Assembly (NCBI GenBank): GCA_017853515.1
Contig: JAFMJK010000008.1
Coordinates: 1-26,138, forward strand
Reading direction: 5' to 3'
DNA from: Chthoniobacterales bacterium
Lineage (GTDB): Bacteria; Verrucomicrobiota; Verrucomicrobiia; Chthoniobacterales; JACTMZ01
Length of the DNA: 26,138 nucleotides
The notes under the pieces were generated by a model. The model was given only the letters and a program-made list of their open reading frames with translations, made no database searches and was not told where the DNA came from. This document shows, piece by piece, positions 24,401-26,138 of this stretch (position 1 is its first letter; every line of letters starts with the position of its first letter). Made by a program: the position numbers and the translations under genes.

Positions 24401-24583
24401 CTCTGGGAGGGCGGGCAACTCCTCGAGCAGCAGATCAAGGAGTTGCAGACCTCGGATCCGGCCAAAGCGCAGAAGCAGAAAGAGCAGATGCTTCGCGCCT
24501 ACAAGGAGCTGGCGGAGAAATTCCCCGACTCGAAATATTCCGCGCAGGCCCGCGAGCGGCTCTCGGCGCTCTCGCCCCAGTAA
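21491..24583 (+). CDS. Large periplasmic tetratricopeptide-repeat protein
   Basis: The 1030-residue protein has a Sec signal peptide (hydrophobic 9-22, likely cleavage after AAA at 21-23) and is then almost wholly made of helical TPR-like pairs. Typical units are NGDYPAAVAAYEKILVDYPTS, EGKWDEAIAAYKEVAAKYPQ and AEKYPEDEKIFFAYDSIG. The helix-turn-helix spacing and the repeated YP at repeat ends are those of the YfiO/CpoB/YbgF-like periplasmic TPRs that bind cell-wall or outer-membrane machinery. A charged helical stretch at about 310-340 (RTNRQAERERRKLAELQ) may be a coiled coil. No enzyme domain is visible. C9 is not a lipobox. It lies between an RND pump and nth, the latter starting at the very next base after its TAA, so the two are co-expressed although their functions look unrelated. 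Confidence 0.85.
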   Translation: MNVAPRFRCFLLLGLFAASTAAAQDDAPKQALEAANVIYGNGDYPAAVAAYEKILVDYPTSPVVVNAQIQLAYAGFLDGQNEKSLDALAKLRSGPPPPKDIIELADLLEPQALSALAASLKADDPARKAKYEEAVKKFAAYAQKYPQSRELEQVNYGSAIASFQIGDFAAARNMLEANIKRFPGSASVQESQNLLALALATEGSKILTSEGGDKPAALALYAQAGDLLRDIIKKRTDLTLVNAAQFQLGEILLSEAAYAPDDRKPVLLTEARNAFRGVLPKDGIVALQQKKVDGLPALARAALLSRNEAEIQRTNRQAERERRKLAELQSRPDQIFTALQKVAESYFQQGQYDESRIVLAHIGPLLTDNEDKKRNLYFLAMSYALQNAAAPAEEKYTAFQGAHKGDPIAANLPVAMGNMYLTHPDEAVRNPEKAAQFFREAAELYPKSPLLGLSVVNEATARAQQGDVEGALKTYRDFLATNPPAEVAAVAQLGIGNVLKQEGKWDEAIAAYKEVAAKYPQAAQVEEAEFWVAVGTQQKGDNEGSLPLIDAFMQKFASGQLAPSALYSKASALLALGRNDEGVAVLAEVADKFPKSQPAPFTYFQRAQLAGAAQNSDEVVRLMRAFAEKYPEDEKIFFAYDSIGQTENNRANTAAAVTAYEEFVQKFPAAPKAPEAMVKIADLHRAAAERLGRYGALNPEEQAKWKESMGASIAAGEKLAAAYPESAELALGLRAMLVAKKQEMEAGLTDAAGVEKYFEDLAGQAPGGAKNKILFARAAFINSSDPARALEEMGKAYDASLVYAPADLDLYGLALLENGKADEAKGVFEKISSDYPNPEGKPPGEAPPSIQEAQAVALFGLGRVAQEQGDVAGAGQLFEKLKTLYPWSPKVLEANYGIAASLREQGKGDEAVALLTQIIRAPNASSELRADAMLLGGYIQKDKGERDAAIDYFIKISAFYDGVPETASTGLWEGGQLLEQQIKELQTSDPAKAQKQKEQMLRAYKELAEKFPDSKYSAQARERLSALSPQ

Positions 24584-25252
24584 ATGACCCGCGGCGAACG
24601 GGCGGCGGAAATCCTGCGCATCCTGCGCAAGACTTATCCGGACGCGCACTGCGAACTGACGCACCGCAATCCCTTCGAGCTTCTGGTCGCCACGATTCTC
24701 TCCGCCCAGTGCACCGATGTGCGGGTCAACATGGTGACCCCGTCGCTCTTCGAAAAATACCCCGATGCACGGGCCATGGCCGTTGCCCGGCAGGAGGATT
24801 TGGAGGAGGTCATCCGGTCGACCGGGTTCTACCGCAACAAGGCCAAAAATATCCGCGCCGCCTCGGCCGCATTGACCGCGAAGCACGGCGGCGAGGTTCC
24901 GCGCGATTTGGACTCGCTCACCGTCCTGCCCGGGGTCGGACGCAAAACCGCCAACGTGGTGCTCGGCAATGCCTACGGGATCGAGTCCGGTGTGGTCGTC
25001 GACACGCACGTCGGGCGGCTCAGCCAACGCCTCGGATTAACCAAACACCGCGACCCGGTGAAAATCGAACAAGACTTGATGAAAGTCGTGCCGCGCGAAT
25101 CTTGGACACTCTGGAGTCATCTGCTCATCTGGCACGGACGCCGCCGCTGCTTCGCGCGCAAACCGGACTGCGACCATTGCGAGTTATCCGCACTCTGTCC
25201 GTCTGCCGGTAAGCACACGCCGAAACAAAAGACGGCGCGAAAGCGCCGCTAA
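24584..25252 (+). CDS. nth: Endonuclease III (DNA glycosylase/AP lyase)
   Basis: The 222-residue enzyme removes oxidised pyrimidines and cuts at abasic sites. The helix-hairpin-helix LPGVGRKTANVV carries catalytic K121, and catalytic D140 lies in VVDTHVGRL. The iron-sulfur cluster ligands C189, C196, C199 and C205 follow the CX6CX2CX5C pattern. Length matches E. coli Nth with a short basic tail (KQKTARKRR). The ATG follows the TPR stop codon directly, so expression depends on the upstream gene. The last 4 bases overlap the stop of the convergent sugar kinase, and a hairpin for that gene lies inside the tail codons. Confidence 0.96.
   Translation: MTRGERAAEILRILRKTYPDAHCELTHRNPFELLVATILSAQCTDVRVNMVTPSLFEKYPDARAMAVARQEDLEEVIRSTGFYRNKAKNIRAASAALTAKHGGEVPRDLDSLTVLPGVGRKTANVVLGNAYGIESGVVVDTHVGRLSQRLGLTKHRDPVKIEQDLMKVVPRESWTLWSHLLIWHGRRRCFARKPDCDHCELSALCPSAGKHTPKQKTARKRR
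25221..25248 (-). terminator. Intrinsic terminator for the PfkB kinase, inside the nth tail
   Basis: The minus strand forms CGGCGC (25243-25248), a TTTC loop (25239-25242), GCGCCG (25233-25238), then a T-rich tail TCTTTTGTTTCG (25221-25232). The 6-bp perfect stem starts one base after the kinase stop codon. On the plus strand the same hairpin lacks a T-run, so it should act mainly on the minus-strand transcript. Confidence 0.62.
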
Positions 25253-26136
25253 ACGCCAAGCATTGCTTTGATCCGCGCGGCCAGTTCGGACGGGACCGCG
25301 GGCGTCGCACCGGGCTTCGAAGCAACGAAAGCCGAGAGCGCCGCGGCCGGGGCCGCCGCAGTGGGAAGCGGGATGCCGCGCGCCAAAGCCGCGGCCAGCA
25401 CGGCCGTGAAGGCATCGCCAGCCCCGACGGTATCGGCAATGTCGGTCACGACTTCAGCCGCACGACGGGAAAGGCGCCCGTCCTCGCAGGTCAGCGCACC
25501 TTCTTCACCTTCGGTAAGCACACCGCGCGCGATGCCGAACTCGCGCAGCAGGCCGGCAAAGAGGTCCGCGCGCGCGCCGGCGGCGCCAAGGAGACCCGAC
25601 ACGATGTCCAACTCCTCGCGGTTCAGTTTGAGCACATCGCAATGGCGCAGGGACCACAGGATGGTTTCCTCGTCGAAAAAGGGCGCGCGAAGATTCAGAT
25701 CGCAAAGCACCGGAACGCCAGAGGCACGGGCGCTTTCGACCAGAGCGCGAATGGTCCGGCGCGAAAGCGGTTGCCGCTGGGCCAGTGTGCCGAAGACCAG
25801 TGCACCGGCATCGGTCACGGCAGCCGATGCGGCGTCGGTCGGTTCGATGAAGTCCCACGCCGCCGGCGCGGCAATTTCGTAGCGCGGACCGGGCAGGATA
25901 TTGACCGATCCGGTTGCCTGACTCGGATCGCTTTGCAAAAAACGCCTGCCGACCGAATGCGATCCCAGCCACTCGCTCAATTCGCGCCCGGCCGAATCGT
26001 CACCAACGCGCGAGACGACCTCAGCCCGTTGGCCGAGCGCGGCGACGTGGCAAGCCGCATTGGCCGGCGCACCGCCGGGGAAGCAGGAGTTTCCCGCGCG
26101 GTCGACGAGAACCTCGCCGAGGCAAAAAACAGTCAC
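25249..26136 (-). CDS. PfkB-family carbohydrate kinase (fructokinase-like)
   Basis: The 295-residue enzyme phosphorylates a sugar with ATP. The first PfkB signature GGAPANAA is at residues 21-28 and the second, DTVGAGDAF, ends near 243, with catalytic base D241 in the GAGD anion hole. The N-terminal FCLGEVLVD and the CDLNLR at 145-150 are most like bacterial fructokinases; a 2-keto-3-deoxygluconate or ribose kinase role is not excluded. The start is a GTG at 26134-26136, only 2 bases from the window edge, so an earlier start cannot be excluded, though family alignment fits this one. Its TAG overlaps the nth TAA by 4 bases in convergent orientation, with a terminator hairpin directly after. 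Confidence 0.9.
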   Translation of the reverse strand: MTVFCLGEVLVDRAGNSCFPGGAPANAACHVAALGQRAEVVSRVGDDSAGRELSEWLGSHSVGRRFLQSDPSQATGSVNILPGPRYEIAAPAAWDFIEPTDAASAAVTDAGALVFGTLAQRQPLSRRTIRALVESARASGVPVLCDLNLRAPFFDEETILWSLRHCDVLKLNREELDIVSGLLGAAGARADLFAGLLREFGIARGVLTEGEEGALTCEDGRLSRRAAEVVTDIADTVGAGDAFTAVLAAALARGIPLPTAAAPAAALSAFVASKPGATPAVPSELAARIKAMLGV

Positions 26137-26138
26137 GC

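Overview
The window is a dense, visibly GC-rich stretch of bacterial chromosome with almost no non-coding DNA. It holds no mobile element, CRISPR array, tRNA or rRNA. Heptose nucleotide synthesis (LPS), an AsmA-like envelope protein, an RND pump, a membrane-anchored HtrA protease and large periplasmic TPR proteins point to a Gram-negative didermic organism. The mix of a DksA-like protein with a histone-H1-like tail, a receiver/pseudokinase/FGE-domain fusion and many TPR proteins suggests the PVC group, most likely Verrucomicrobiota. The taxonomic call is inference, not proof.

Layout. (1) 114-2693, minus: aldehyde dehydrogenase then potA, a polyamine/quaternary-amine uptake and oxidation pair. 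(2) 2713-4040, minus: heptose-1-phosphate adenylyltransferase overlapping purN by GTGA, then a 70-residue membrane protein. (3) 4105-9695, plus: a fumarylacetoacetase-family enzyme overlapping a P1B-type metal ATPase by GTGA, then an AsmA-like protein. (4) 9661-18150, minus: phosphoglucomutase, HtrA/DegQ-like protease, a three-gene coupled cassette (TPR membrane protein, receiver-pseudokinase-TM-FGE fusion, secreted beta protein), a DksA-like protein, rpmG (57 aa) and rpsR. (5) 18245-25252, plus: an orphan RND transporter, a 1030-residue periplasmic TPR protein and endonuclease III. (6) 25249-26136, minus: a PfkB-family sugar kinase whose 3' end overlaps nth.

The most unusual content is the cassette at 10859-14645. 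Its three genes are joined by two ATGA overlaps. The middle protein links an apparently intact cytoplasmic receiver domain, through a kinase-like domain that has lost its catalytic residues, across one membrane segment to a periplasmic FGE-type domain without the catalytic cysteines. Its partners are an anchored TPR/beta protein and an exported beta protein, and HtrA lies just upstream. I propose an envelope signalling or scaffold system that carries a phosphorylation signal from cytoplasm to periplasm; this is a hypothesis.

A second pattern is regulatory. At nine promoter-proximal genes a -10-like hexamer, with a -35-like hexamer 17-19 bp upstream, ends only 6-9 bases before the start codon, and no Shine-Dalgarno is visible. 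This predicts leaderless mRNAs and decides several start codons (2925, 4040, 7254, 18150). Distal genes are often joined by 4-base stop/start overlaps or gaps of 0-15 bases.
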